Shown: positions 41,834-56,112, counted from the first letter of the stretch. The stretch: 64,000 nt of DNA from Hyaloperonospora brassicae (GCA_947650285.1 CANTFL010000090.1:496001-560000); one strand, 5' to 3'. Notes: generated from the sequence alone by a model not told the origin. Numbers and translations are program-made.

Positions 41834-42916
41834 ATGCGCCTCGCGGTCATCGCAATGTCAGCTCTGGCCGCTGTCTTCGCTTTTAGCGACGCACTCCCCA
41901 CAGTCGCCGGGGATCCGAGAGCTGTCCTCGAGCCCAACGCCGCTGCCGTGGCCCGCGTGACGGATGGCGCCTTCAACGATGCAGAAGTGGAGAGGTTCTT
42001 GAGGGCCGCTCCGGACGGAGACGACTTGGTGCAGAAAGACGAGCTTTTTCCTGAGGAGAGGGGTCCTGGCACGACGCTCACTGAAAAAGTGGGGGGAGTT
42101 TTTAGTAGATTGGGACAGAGGCCCGTTGTGCTCAAGGCCGCGGAAACTCAAAAGACGGCGATGAAAGCGACCATAACGGCCTGGGAACGGTTCAACATGT
42201 GGCGCCAGAAGGCCGTCGAGAAGTTCACGACGACGTTGAAGTCGGCCTTTAAGAACACGCGCGACAACGTGAAGATCACAGCCCTCAAAGAGAAGTTCTC
42301 GGCGTTTGTTAAGAAGATGAAAACCAAGTTTTTCAGCTCGGTCAAGAGTACCCCAGAGGAAGCCGCTGCTAGACAAGCAACTGGGGCCGTGGATGATGCA
42401 GCCGCCCCATCGCTGCTGACGCGTTTGGATAGGTATGGCGGAAAGGTCGTCGACGAAGCCACAGATGCGTTATCGAAGGCCGCGGGCAAACTGGCCAATA
42501 ACGACCAGTTTAAAGCGGTCAAGGGCGGAGTCGATGGTATCGTTGAGAAACTCAATAACCTGAGGACCAAACTCAAGCAGAAACCCGCAGCAGCGGACGA
42601 TGCGGTTCCGGCCCAATCGGCATGGGCGACGTTCGATGCGTGGCGTCCGGATTTCCTCAAAACCGTCGATCAAACGGTGAAAGGGGCTTTCCAGACAGTG
42701 AAGGGTAACAAGCAGGTCCAAGCACTCACGACCGGGGTTTCCGATATCGCTGACTCGATCAAAAAAATGAGCTCCACAATGTTCAACAAAGCCGCGGCGG
42801 TGGATGAAACCGCGGCCGGAGGTGCTGCTACGTTGAAGGCGCCTGAAAAACCTCTTCCCGATGGTCCACTTGAAACACTTGGGACGCTTAAAGACACCAG
42901 GCCTAAGGTTGAGTAG
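41834..42916 (+). CDS. Secreted RxLR-dEER effector with three internal repeats
   Basis: 360 residues, intronless. A signal peptide (MRLAVIAMSALAAVFAFSDA, about 1-20) is followed by RFLR at 54-57 and EER at 74-76, the spacing of oomycete RxLR effectors, which are secreted and act in or at host plant cells. The C-terminal part holds three loosely related helical repeats of about 65-75 residues, starting near ITAWERFNMWRQKAVEKF, LLTRLDRYGGKVVDEATD and SAWATFDAWRPDFLKTVD. Each has an aromatic-rich start, a Val/Leu heptad pattern and a Lys-rich end. The repeats do not obviously match the WY fold, though Trp and Tyr/Phe recur at their starts. The start codon is well placed after an Inr/FPR-like element. 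The host target is unknown. Confidence 0.9.
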   Translation: MRLAVIAMSALAAVFAFSDALPTVAGDPRAVLEPNAAAVARVTDGAFNDAEVERFLRAAPDGDDLVQKDELFPEERGPGTTLTEKVGGVFSRLGQRPVVLKAAETQKTAMKATITAWERFNMWRQKAVEKFTTTLKSAFKNTRDNVKITALKEKFSAFVKKMKTKFFSSVKSTPEEAAARQATGAVDDAAAPSLLTRLDRYGGKVVDEATDALSKAAGKLANNDQFKAVKGGVDGIVEKLNNLRTKLKQKPAAADDAVPAQSAWATFDAWRPDFLKTVDQTVKGAFQTVKGNKQVQALTTGVSDIADSIKKMSSTMFNKAAAVDETAAGGAATLKAPEKPLPDGPLETLGTLKDTRPKVE

Positions 42917-43693
42917 GAAGCTTCTTCGACCGTCCAAGCCTTCTTGGCGTTGGCACTTGAGCGATGGGCGCGCTGCATTTCTGCCATCCGCCCACAGCGC
43001 ATGCAGCTTCGGTACGTGTGGTCATGTCGATTGCAACTTGATTGGATGTTGTGAGACTTAGGGTGTTGCTTTGGTGTTACGCTCGACAGTTGACATGACG
43101 CACCAGTCAATGCTTAGACGTAATACAATTCTTTTGACACTATGTGTTTCGCTGTGCTCAACAAATCTAGAAAGCACGGGTTGCGTCTTACTTCTTGTCC
43201 CAGTGTCGCTATGGCCTATACGCGACTGAGCGGGATGTCGCTCACGTAAGGGGTGCCGGCGTTGTCGATCAAAACAAAGTGTCAGAGAGCAACGTGTTGC
43301 CGAAATGCATTGATCGTCGTGTCCTGGAAAGCACTTGTAAGAAGAGGTAAACTTTTTGCTTGTAGCAATCTACTGCACGACCCACTCCGGATACGGTTCA
43401 GGGTGGGTTGTAGCCACGTGTGCAATGCAATTCCTTCACTCAGGTTAGGCGGCCCTAGACAAAAACTGCTTGTCGCGACAAGTCGATGCACATCATACAG
43501 CTCCTGTCACATGAATCGCGACGTAGTTGACGTGGCTACTCTTAGTTTATCGCATAGCGATACAGTATGTTTCTTACGGCAGTGCATCAAGTTACTGTGT
43601 AGCACTGCTTCATACTTTGCAACATTCGACTCTGTGCTGATCTTGTCCGTGATGATCATGCACGCGCCCATTGACGCACGCCGCGTATCGTTG
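42917..43693. other. Downstream of the effector, no firm gene
   Basis: A 152-codon + frame (43253-43711) has scattered Cys and no motif; I regard it as chance. It overlaps the end of the candidate gene on the minus strand. Confidence 0.35.
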
Positions 43694-44066
43694 TCAGTCA
43701 CAAAGCTGTAGCTCAAGCAATACCTTCTCCATTAAGACGTAAATACCCTTTTCCTCGGTACCACACGCCACCACTGCAATGCAGAGTCTTCGCTTAGCCC
43801 CTAAATTTTGAAATGCGCCGCATTCATGCTCGACGGATTCTACCTGTACAAATTCTCCAAACAGCCACAATGTGTGCGTCTGATCATCCGCGTCTGCCGC
43901 AACTATAGCTCGTACAAGTCGAGTTGATATTTGTGGCATGCCGCGGGAAGTCAATTCGAGTCGTTGGCCTTAGACTCTTTGTCAGGTCTCGAAATGCAGT
44001 CGCGTGTTTGTACAATCCGCACAAATTACCAGGCGACCATGACGTCGAAAGTGGCGGCATAGACAT
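43694..44066 (-). CDS. Possible small two-exon gene, unknown function
   Basis: On the minus strand an ATG at 44066 opens exon 1 (44030-44066). A candidate 61-bp intron (44029-43969) has a GTAATT donor, a CTGAC branch-like motif and an AAG acceptor. Exon 2 (43968-43694) completes a 103-residue protein. After the splice it reads QRLELTSRGMPQISTRLVRA, then VAADADDQTHTLWLFGEFVQ and AKRRLCIAVVACGTEEKG. The pattern of alternating strands would suit a small beta-rich fold, but I recognise no family. The acceptor is not the usual YAG. Confidence is low without transcript data. Confidence 0.3.
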
Positions 44067-44700
44067 GCCTCGTATCGTCGATCCTCTGCTTCACATGTGC
44101 AATCAGTTTTTTCTTTATCGCCTCCGTTCATTTCAGGTGTCGATGCGTAACTACACAGCGTCGAAGCATGATGTACTTTCAGTTCGAGCTGCGCAACCCA
44201 GCACAGATGTAGCTCGTGGCAGCGGCGATTGCATTAGCAATTGTGGTCGTCCAGCACCTGACGTCTCCATGTAATTGTTTGGATGGTGCACTCACTTCGG
44301 AAGAACCTCATGTACCTGTACTTTTAAAACACCCTGCCGGTTCATTTGTGAGTGTTGGCCAGCTTATACATGTCTGCTGTATCAGCGTAGTCCGCCGTTT
44401 CACTGGACGAATTGCGAATTCGGCTGTTGCAAGACGAACAAGTGGCGATCTCGCTTGGAAAGTGTCAGGATGACAGCATTTGTAACCAAAAAAGAGTATA
44501 ATTATAAGCAAGTTGTAATGTGTGTACTTATCATATTTTCGGTTGTCATCATTCATATAACTGCTACATGTCCAACTGCTCCATGCCGTTGCCCACCGTT
44601 GTCGCACCCCACGTCGCGCTTCCTTTCTCCTGATCCCCGTTTTCTCCAAACTAGGCTCGTGTCCTTAAGTGGGGACCATCACTATCTGTACACCAGGACC
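44067..44700. other. Intergenic DNA at the composition boundary
   Basis: Short frames on both strands, none with a recognisable domain. AT content rises steadily from about 44.5 kb on. Confidence 0.35.
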
Positions 44701-47700
44701 TGAAGCTTAAATTTTGCGCCCAACGGGTACTGAAATGGTGACCAAGGAGCAAGCACTGATATTAGATCTTACTTACGCTTTGATATACGTGAGAATGTAG
44801 CCTAATCAATACATACTATGTCCGATTCTCGCACAGAGACTTACACACATACCTGAACCCTGGTACAGCTGCACGAGCCGTATCACCGTAAAAATACATG
44901 ACTGACAATTGATTTGCGGTAATTGAGTGTATGCGTTCTGTCCAGGCATGGCCGCACGTAGTGCACGATCAATATCGTGCAAACTGTAGTTCATCTCATA
45001 TCCAGGGTCTAGTCGTAGCGCAGGGAATCGCACGAAGGAACTGAGCTAAATTCTGCTGAAGCTACATAGAGCAAAACGTCGAATCCATCATTGCGAAGCA
45101 GATAGTTGCACCATTTACATTGCACACGTCACTACATACTTGAAATCCAACGTCCTCGAGCCCAACACCTTCAACTACTCTTTATACTGATTCTCAAACA
45201 GAATTTACTGTCGTACAAAAGTTGCACTATACAGGCGATAAACGAACTATCCTCACGTAATCTGACCGAGGATTATTAATATTCGCGAGTAGCAATGACT
45301 CACTTGTTGATGCCTAGGATGGATTCTGGTAAGATCATATATGTGTTGTAATGTCCGCATTCTCCTCTTTTGGCAGCATTGCTAATATCTACTCGAAATA
45401 TTCGCCATTCCTTTTACTCTTTTGTTGACTACGCCGACACAATCATAGCCTCTTCAGCGATAAAGATTTTGATATAAAACTGGAAAATGCAAGTCAATTA
45501 ACTTTGTTGCCATTGCTTGCGTCCATAGAAGGATGACTAGACTATTCGACATATGCTAATTTATGTCAAAGCAACAGCAAAATTATTAATAGTGCGACTA
45601 TGTCGAAAAAAAGAATAAATGTGCCAGCAAGCAAATTTAAATGCCACACGCTAAAATTTATAGCTTGGGATGAACTTCACAACGACGGTGATGTGCATAT
45701 AAATCAGTTCCATGTCTACATTACAACACTCGAAAACTATAAGCACTTGTTTCATTCCGTCACTGCTGTCACATCTCTGATAGACATGTTCGGAAGGGAG
45801 CGCAACTCACATTATCCCGGACAGTTTGATCATAAGGCAATCTTGTTATGGTGCGTACAACGTGAAAAGGCAAAAACAACTAACGATAGATGAAACACAA
45901 CAATAAAGTAGATAACGACTGGCGCTGATCGGTAACAAAAGTATAAAAGGTAAGAGTGGCTAGTAGATATTGCAAATACATGTAGGTGTACATTCTTGTC
46001 TTGATTAATATAGGAGTGCAAAGGTATGTGGACTCGAAAAGGAGTAGGAGTATCCCGAGTAAAACATTTTTTAACGTTATGTTTGGTTCATAAATTGCCC
46101 CAAATTAGCACAATCAGCACACTGTGTTGTCAGATACAAAGCAAAAATATTTAACATCTTGCACAAATATTGAGCATATCGTCTTTAAGTGTGGCAAGCA
46201 TTTTGAAATCATCGCAAATTTGAAGATGTGAAAAAATACATGATCGTTTTTTATACCCAAAGTTTCATGCAGCGCGTACATGTTTAAAGAAAGGGGACAC
46301 GCTGCGTTCTTGACTTACGCAAGATTGGCTTATTTAGACCATGTACATACATGCTTCATAAAATCCCGACGAAATATAGTCAAGTACTCTCCATAACTAA
46401 TTGAGCACAAACTATTTTGTATATTGTTAGTTATCAATTTTGCGTGGGTAATTTGTAACGATATGGTCTCACATAAAAATGTGCTTAATTAAGTTGTTGA
46501 ATTAGGGCAAATACACTATGGTGTACATCTTAGCCGTTTCCTGTTCGATCCGAGACTTTATACCTTTACACCTACTAAATCTTTACCTTTTTTAAGTTCC
46601 ACGAAAATATTAAGTTGCGCTAAAGGATATACGTCGACGCTCACGCACTTTCATCAGACACCTGGCTACTTATTCGTGTATCAGATTGCTATTACTTCCA
46701 GGTGGTAACAAACAACCTATAAATAGTGTAGGACATAGATTTGTGGCTGAGCAACTATTAATTAATGAACACGCGCAATCAATGATGAGGAAGATGTCCC
46801 ATACACGTGTGCATTAAAAATTAGCAAAACGTTTAAGATATATTATTTAATTTTTTGTATACGTGACATTGCTCTCGTTGCTATTAAACCAGTCGATCAT
46901 ATTTATAAGATTAGGCTTACTATCCACAATAGTTGTGCCATATTTTAAAAATATCGGTGTTGTAGCGTATTCATTCGCATCGATAGTCGTGAAAATGCAC
47001 GAATTTATATGAATGCATATATATTTAGATAAGGTGGATAATACAGGACACATCACACGTATTAAATAAGTGGGCTCTATCTCATTTGGTATAGTGCACC
47101 AGAGATATTGAAAGTGTCAACGATTATTTTTTAAATGAACGTAAATGTAAAAACAAATTGGTCCTAGTGTTGTGAAAAGTATGCGCAGGACTGCCAGTCA
47201 ATGATCCATTTACTTCATTCAATTGGTTGAATCTTTGAACATAATTCTGTGATCTGCATAAAAAATGGGACAAATATGTAGAGGGTCCAACGACGGACGG
47301 ACAACAATCAATGCTTGATCATGCGGTTAAATTCTATGCACGAAAAAAAATAATTGGCTATCACGAATATTTTGTCGTACATCAAAGGATAAAACCAATC
47401 TCAAAACTGAAGTTTTCTTTTGCTTCGACCACACAGATCTTATTCGATCAAGAAATACACGCAATTCGCGTAGAAAGACCGCAAGTAGAACTGTTGGTAC
47501 AATCTATTATGGTAAATAGAAAACCAATCAATCAAAAACTAAAATTAAGCGCTAATCTGACGAGTGAAACATCTCAATTTATTTTATCAGCAAGGTCATC
47601 ATTTATTGGAAGTGTATTATGAGAAGATGCATGAAATATGAACTTATGATATAGAATTTGGTATATTCTACTGATGGTGGCATGAATCACGCCTAACACC

Positions 47701-50700
47701 TCGCTGCCTACAATAAACCTTCGTTTACAAGCAGTTTGGAAATAGGCCCCGTATTTATTTTACCTCATATATGAACACTTTGACACTATTCGTCGCGTAA
47801 AAGCCGATGAGAGGACTTTAAAGTGCCGTATATCTAAAATTTTCGTATGTGACAAAGTGTTCGTCGTAGTATAAATCTTTTTGACCCAGCGAACTCTTAA
47901 GTCGCATTGTTGATGTGAAGATTCGAATCATTGAACTAATTACGTGCAAAACTTGGACCTGATTGGAGCTTTAATCCGAACAAAGTATAAATATAGTTAC
48001 AATTTTTATCGTACATGATGCCTTTAAACATATTGCCATGATGAAAGCTCGTTTAGTTCGAAACCTATTCCTTTGCAGAGTTAAATTTAAGCCCATTCTG
48101 CTGGTAAAGTAACATGTTTAGCGTGTGATTGTAGTTGATTAAATGCATAGCCTTTGAGCGGAACAGCACGAATCAATTAATAGACGAGGGTGAACCTATA
48201 ATAATATCCACCGGATTCCAAAATGCTATAATTGTTGCGGTCCATTGCTTAAAAAAGTGCTATAAGGATGAAATAACCGATTTTATTATCCAGGAGGATG
48301 AACTACTGTGACATCTGACATGAATAACATTAAACGCTATGGGTGTAGTGTCCTACACATAATTTGTTTTAATGCATCGATAATATACAGTTTGTCATAA
48401 GAAGATTTTTTTATTCGCTGATGCTGTGTAGTTCATGTAGCTAAGCTGGCACAGCTTCTAGTTAGAGGAAGGATTAATTTCAAATGAGCAGATCAGTTCT
48501 TTAAATTACTCGACCCCACGACCCCACAAGCTTGAAGCTACAGGTCCTTGTTCAAGAGACCTAACGATGTGATGAATTTACTGCGAAATGTGCTCAGAAG
48601 TCTATGTTTTCACAAGACTTGAATCTTCTTAACGATATGATCCGCCTTTGGAAGGCACGTATCTTTAATCGATTCAAAGAAGATCAGAGCTTAAATTTGT
48701 TTTAAATCGAGCAGATCACCTTACATTAAACGCACCTAATCTAGACACTAATGTTCTATTACGTGCCATTTTTATGATCCTGTACTTGGTGGCTTACACA
48801 CGTCAATCCCCAATTCGTGATAAGGTGTTCAATATCACTTCAATGGAATCTCATCCCTGGTGTGAACTACACATGATTTACCGGTCACCAACTGACATGT
48901 CCCTGTAACAATAATAGATGGATGTAGGGTAGAACAACGTATAGGTTGATTATAGTTGAGCCAATTATCGCGATAACATTATACATATATGAAGTCCTTC
49001 GTAAAAGGTTGGATTTTGCGAGCAATCATTGTGTAGTATTTTTGTCGGTGATAGATGATCGATAATATACTACAGAAAGTCACAATTGTATTCTATATCA
49101 TTTTAAAGAGAATGGTAAGCTCAGTTCATTTATTGTGAACTCCAATGATGTCTTACGACATTCACAGCTGTCAAAGTGAAACGCGCCGAACGACCGCTGC
49201 TTGAACATACAATGTGGTCGCTAACTATTCATCATATGAATTTTAAAGGAAGCGTCATTAGCTTTACGTTGGAGTAAGACCTCAAGCGATGGTCGTAAAA
49301 ATTTATCTATCAATATTGATCCATTATCATAGAGTAAGAATAAAACAAATAGAAGATAGAATTTCGGTTATATTAAAAGCATCGACAGATATACACGTTA
49401 TATAGTAGGATTATATGGCACATTAATGAAAGCTTACTTATATTAGAAAAAAAACAGTGTATGTGCGAAATGACGAAGTGGTCGGATCAGATTGGTTGGA
49501 GAGAAATCGCAGTGCAACAGGCTCGGGTTTTAAAATTTCGAACAAGAATTACATGAAATCAAATTACTGATATACGAAGTAGTGAGTCGTACAGATATAT
49601 TAGGTGTGCAAAATATTTGTTAATTGCTGGGCACTGCGTAATATCTTGTATATGTATCGAAAAAAGACCAGAATCTTAGCAAAAAGCTCTTTTATTAAAA
49701 TGATCGGTCTTGATACGCTATTATGGCATATGTTTGATAGCTTTTTATTTACCTTATGAGAGTACGTAATCTCACCGACGAACATTGCACTGATATGCAG
49801 CCTGAACGGTTCTCTTATACAACCAAATAGTTTAAACAGAATGTAAATAATTAATTTTTAAATAGTGTGATGGAAAGGTCTAAATGAGCTATTTAGACAA
49901 CACTTAAAGCAACATAGCTCATATCGTAGTTAGCTTCCAATGATCACAACTCTATGTTGAATTCAACAGTAAGGAAATTACATCAACAGATAAAGCTAAA
50001 TTTAATTAGGTGCGTTGAACTACGTATAATTATAAAAAACCAATACCGATTCCTGCTCAATCAGACGGCCACCAGTAATTGAGGTCTTTTAATTCTCCTA
50101 CATTACCGTGGTGTTCTAAATTAAACCCAAAATGAGATACACGCCATACGTTTCTTTAGCCTCTATTATATACGTTTTGAGTATAGCATTCTTGATGAAG
50201 ATAGGTCGTCACGATTTTGACCTGTCGACCGGTCTAACGTATTATTTGTACAATCGAAAATTGACTGTTTGGTGGTATATGAATCAACCATATAATATTA
50301 AAGTGCGGTACGTATCAAAAGTGCAATATTGTTTAAAGATGGCAATATGGCACTACAAGACATGCAGTGATTGTGTTTACATTTAGTTGATCTCATTCTA
50401 AACTAGATGGTTCTATAAATAAAAGATGGCGTTCATCCTTTGTCTAGCACGATAACCATGATGTTGTTGACGCTAATTTATGTAAACAGAAGGCGCATGC
50501 GTCATGGGATTATGTGGAAGACCTCGATATCAACTTTAAGTAATTATATATGTTCTGTAAACACTTTTTGTCGATCAAGCATTAAATATTAAATCGTAGT
50601 CATTTACATACGTTTATTTAGGTGATCAAGGCAATTAGTGTTAATGCGAAAGTTTTAAAGCAGGCCAATTAAATTACAACTGTTACATCTACGCAATGAT

Positions 50701-53700
50701 TACAATAACAAGAACTGAAACTACACAAGCTCAAGTAAATAAACGCGATTATAAAGGTGAAGTAAGGGTATGGTTTACATTTGTTCAATATGTGACAAAT
50801 ATTTCGTTGTAAGTCTATGCCTGAACAGTATAACTCACATGTTTTAATTGACGTATGGGATCGAGGATGCGAACTTTTCGATCATAGATTTCGATCAAGA
50901 CCGAAACTAGAGTTAGCTACAAAAAAGGCACACATATAGCCGGATTGAATATCACATACATGAATACTGAAAATATCTGCTATCTAAAGTACACAACTAT
51001 TGGCTAGTGTCCTACTACTCTTCAAGTACTTAAATTAAATTTAAAAATGCATTCTCATTATAGCTCAATATCTTTCATCAATTAACGAGTAAGAAACCTC
51101 ATTACATCTAACTCATAGACGTCCCTTATTCCGATATTGGTCACATTTACAAACAAACAAGTAGCACACACATTATATAATAACCATCATTATTTTGACA
51201 ATTTCTCAACGATTAATCATATCGGTTTTTCAAATAGATATAAATGCGCTCAATCCATTTTAGGCAAGTCCTAAACCAAATATGACGATTATTTTGAAGA
51301 TACAAGGCTGTCCAATTTTTTTTGCTTTTATCAATGATATTTGAGGGCAAATCAAAAACGTTTTGCAAGGATTTCCGTGAGACGGCCGATAAACCTAAGC
51401 GGCACGATATACCGATTAATTTTTTAATATTAAGGCGTAAAAAAAGCGTTTTTCCATTTTAAACAACTTAAGACAAAATTTATACATAATTTATACCACA
51501 AAACTCTAATGTATGCTTAAGAGGCGATTTTACATCTGATCATAACGTAAGGTCATATTTCAATTGATATTTTTGCGATTAAAATCTTAATAAATATGTA
51601 TAGGAGCACTAGATACGATTTAATCTATTAATGAACAACAATTTTTGGTCTCTTTTGACACAAATAGTATCCCGTGTACTGAATATTGCTATAGACAAAA
51701 TCTGTAGTCGAAATCTATTTGCATCATTTCATAATGAAGAATAACCTTGCAGCGTTTAAGTGCTCATTTCTTTATGTGTAGCCATATGATACTCCTACTG
51801 TATTATTAATGTTACGGTTGTATTAAAGTGTAAGACAGTAGTGTGCTAAAAATTAAAATATTGTAATACGTATATTACACTGAAACAGATGAGCCCAACC
51901 GATGATAAAAACTTTAACGTGATCTAAATTTAATAGGTCTCGCAAATTTAACATATTTAACCATATTATCTGTCGAAATCATCGATTATTCCAGACCTCT
52001 AAATTAGATAGCTGCTAGTTTAGCACTTAAGTTTAAACGTCATGTACTGGAACCATAGCATCAAAGGCTATTAGGTCCTTATAATTGAAGGTGTTTTGTA
52101 TAATAGGAATTATCTAAAAAAAAAGACGACATGAGTCTTCTAAGCACGAAAAATAAGGTCTTGACATTTAAGAGCAATTTGATTGGCCATATATCGACTC
52201 ATACTCCTCACAGATTTAGGTTCAAGTATGTATCGAATGAGTAAATGCATGATTCTGGCAACGTGATGGTCGCTTACAATCGAAAACAATTAATATTGCT
52301 AATATGCACAAACCCAGTTCATTTACATTGCTTTATTCAACCTTTATAAAGGTGTGCAAAATCTCGTTGTATTTGCCGTAATATTTACGACAATACGTCG
52401 AACCATTCTATAAATTAATAACTCTTATAAAATTGTTAAAAATATATAGTGACATACATTTTTGTTTGCTAAACAAATATTGTTTGGCTGAATATGATAA
52501 CAATAAAAACACATTGTAATGGCCTAGGCAAGACTTATACATTCTTAATTAACTAAATCATAACAAGTGAGGATATATAAAATAAGTTGCAATTTTTTTG
52601 TTTTTGATAGGATTTATATTATGCAATAGAGTAGACCAAATGTAGCTTCTTTAAAAAAAAACCTTATATTTGTATGTTGAAAATTTATACTTTATGATAA
52701 ATCTATTTATAATACAGATGCATTAATTTTTCGTTATCAATTATCGTGGCATGTGTATATGTAAGCATATTGTATCAATTTATAAATTTGAATTGTTTAT
52801 GACTTGCAAAAATGTTTTTTTTTGCGATCTGATTTAATTGATCTTTGTTCACACAATAAATATATTGTTTAGATAATTAATATTTGAACAATATCTATCG
52901 AAGAATCGATGTATTTAATTAAAATTTTGAATATTACGATGTTTCTTTAATCAATTAACAAGTAGTAGTCCTTAAGTCTTAACAGCAATAAACAGACAAT
53001 TGGCAACGCATCAATAAAGTGCAAAATCGAGACCATAATTCTTAAACTGAATTTTACACTTTAAGCTGCATATAATTTCGACGATTTTCGAGCGCATGAC
53101 TATCTCTACGCGCCATGATAAACTACGCACTTATAAATTCTCGATCTGTCTAATTTTTATGCATCAGATTTTGCTACGTACGTCCCCTGTCATAAGCGGT
53201 CATTAGCTGTCTTCGTAGCAAGCAAAAAGATTAACTTCGATAGATCTTTTAAAAAAGTAAAGAACTCCGTGGAGCAAAATACCGATGCAATTAAAACTTC
53301 ACTGACGCAATCAAACGCGCAATTGAATGAGCACACAATAGCGAATTATTTTGTTTGTTTGTATGAAGCTCCAGACTATTTCCATATCTCCCAACTGAGG
53401 ATTTTAAGTAGGTTAAAAGTGCTGCATAATTCTTCAAATTATCAGATCGTTGGTGTTGAGGGACATTCAACAGTATGTTGGTATTCAATCGAATTTAATA
53501 AATTCAAAGAAACATATATAACGATAGAGATCTTTCTCAATTTCTGTTTTCTACAATTGATACCGTAATTTACCTCGAAATAGGTCCTGCACAGACTGAT
53601 AATGTCGATTGTCATGATGACTAATCATTAAGACCGCGCGCAAAAAATTATTGTGAATTTTCGAGACCTATCATTCCTCACTCCTATCAGCGCGTATGCA

Positions 53701-55150
53701 AGTGCGTGTGAGTTTTCGTTTTCTGAAATAGATGTTACAACTTTTGATTATCGCCGCTCTTGCATTTGTTGTAATAGACAATTTAATAGCTCTATAAAAA
53801 GAATGCTTGAAATTTCATTAAGTTATTTTAATTCTACGTATAAAAAATTTATCGATTATCATAGCTAAAAGCTCAAACATGTTGCTATATCGAATGAGTG
53901 TTGTCGTGATTGGTTTCTGTCGTAATATGTTTCAAACACGACCTTTTGACGCCCGAACGTCATTTCGTACTTTAATTTATTCGAAATATATAGTTTAGTA
54001 CACATTCCGGCTGTTCTTCTTTAATTTACCAGACACGCGGCTGTTGATGATACATTATATCAATCAAAACTGGTGCTCTACATGCATATCTATTTATGCA
54101 TTTTTCGTAATGCATCTACAGTTTTTACAATAGTGAAAGCTGTTATAATAAATTTGGCATGTCATTATTAGTCGGTGATGTTTATGGATAGCATACATGG
54201 TCCTAACGATGACTTCCGACGCCCACTCAACTTAGTGAAATTTGTAATCTACTATTATTTCTATACAATACAACCTCTAGCCAAGGATAGATGATCTGCA
54301 TCATTTGATCTGTCGACTCTTAATATAATGCGAATACAATCAATAGTGGTGTTTTTAGCGGTACAGACATAGGTCAGTAGAGCAAGAGCTACTGCGCTCC
54401 TTCATGCCAAATGGATAGATACGAATAAATTGAATGCATAGACAGCAAATATAAATTTGGGTAAAGAGCAAAATTGTTACATTCACTAAATCACATGTAA
54501 AGTGTTCCGCATTGTAAAGCAAGCAAAATATCTCTAGATATGCATAACATCTAATGTTATCTGCAAAAAAATTCCTATAGATGTATCTTAGTTGAAACGT
54601 ATAGCATGAAAGGGAGCGGAATTTGGTTTTATATAATGATGACATATTTATGGGAAAATAGAAACATGCCCTATTTCATTACGAAAAATAATGATCCGCA
54701 TAATTGGACAATAAAAAATGCCGACCTCCTTGTATACTCAAGAAAATCAGTACAAAATATGATTTAACTACGCTGTCGTTCAATCACCTGACAAAAAACT
54801 TCGACGATTACGCTTAAGGCATCATCGTACGTTCCCTTCCTAAAATATGCCTGCAAACGAAGAATTGTGCAGATATTATATTCATCAATAAACACTTGAC
54901 AGAAAGATTGAATTTATTGCGGTCTATTGATTTAATTAGGCTTATTTTAGTATATTAGCTTTAATTATAAATGGAAAGTCGATCTCACAAGTAAAACATC
55001 ATTAACAGCAATCGCAGTACCTTCAACAACAGCACCAGCAGAAACAGCAGTAGTGTGGCAAAGTCACTAATTAATTTTTGTGACGTGGATCGGTGGACAC
55101 CCAATGGAGGCGCTACTTACTGGTGGAAAATGACACCAAGTGATATAGCG
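44700..55150. other. 10-kb AT-rich block without recognisable genes
   Basis: The block is strongly AT-rich with frequent stops on all frames. The longest frames are about 100 codons (45600-45893, 47311-47622, 53269-53568) and show no domain, signal peptide or codon pattern that would separate them from chance. I see no rRNA, tRNA or satellite array by eye. It may be old, heavily mutated repeat DNA. Confidence 0.5.
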
Positions 55151-55222
55151 ATCCTATAGGGATGGAAATTGATCCCAAGGCGATTAACAAACCGATCCAG
55201 CTGTCGTTAGAATAATGGATGT

Positions 55223-55345
55223 GGAAAAATCTGAGACGAGGAGTAGAAAGGGATGAATTCCATGGAACAATCTGGGACGAGTCGCAGGAATAGATGATTT
55301 CAATGGGGCTATCTGGGACAAAGGAAAGGACGAAGTCAAGAGATC
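55223..55345 (+). repeat. Three imperfect ~41-bp tandem repeats
   Basis: Units start at 55223, 55264 and 55305, sharing GGAACAATCTGGGACGAG-like starts. The 41-bp period is not a multiple of three and stops occur in the frames, so this is probably non-coding. Confidence 0.5.
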
Positions 55346-56112
55346 CGCTTGAAGGTTGGTCAAGGACAAGAATGTGTGTGTTGAAGCAGGTGAAGACTGA
55401 TTACTGTGGCAGAATTACTCTGGGAAAAGTGCAAATGGAACCAGGTGATGCGATGGGATCCTGTAACCAAGGTGCAACATCTTGCAGATCGGTGATACTC
55501 TTTACTTGTCCCGCAAAGGGAGTACTGATTTCTGTTATTTATAGCCCGTTCTGGAAGTGTGAACACTTATGAGAGTCCAGGGAGCTATTCAAAGACGTAT
55601 GGACAGTCCCACTGATCAGATAAACCTTAAAGGATGATATTGGAGCACACACGATGAACGGGAGAATGTCTACTGTTGAATTATACTGTGTCGATCCTCA
55701 ATTATCTCGAATTGGGCATCATATCGGTCTTGTTATCTATGGATTTTGGATATGTCGATGATGGAGCCATTGCATTTTGATAAATATGCTTGTTGAAGAT
55801 TCATGAGTGATGTATTAGAGTTCAGACCGAAAGAGCAAGTGGAAGCCGGTTGAATTGACGTCGCAAAATGGACTTAGACACATTTGGCACTTAAGTACTA
55901 TTTCGGACCTTTTGGTACCAATTGGGGGAATTTGGTACCGTATTTAATATCTAGATCACATTCGGTGTTTAAGTTCGATATCGAGATAATTAACGCTATC
56001 TGTGGATTACAGGTCATGCAAATTCGACACGTGATCAAGGGGGCGATCAAGCTTGAGGTGATATCGGTTTAGGGTTAATCCAAAGTTTGGAATAGGCGTA
56101 AGGATAGGTTAG
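55346..56112. other. Flank of GypC, no gene recognised
   Basis: Intermediate composition and a few short frames (55294-55572, 55884-56072) without motifs. The five bases before the LTR are GTTAG. Confidence 0.35.

Noticed and set aside
43253..43711. 152-codon ORF after the effector gene
   Set aside because: No motif, odd composition, overlaps the better minus-strand candidate.
45600..45893. 97-codon ORF in the AT-rich block
   Set aside because: A single frame of this length is expected by chance over 10 kb; no signal peptide, domain or neighbour supports it.
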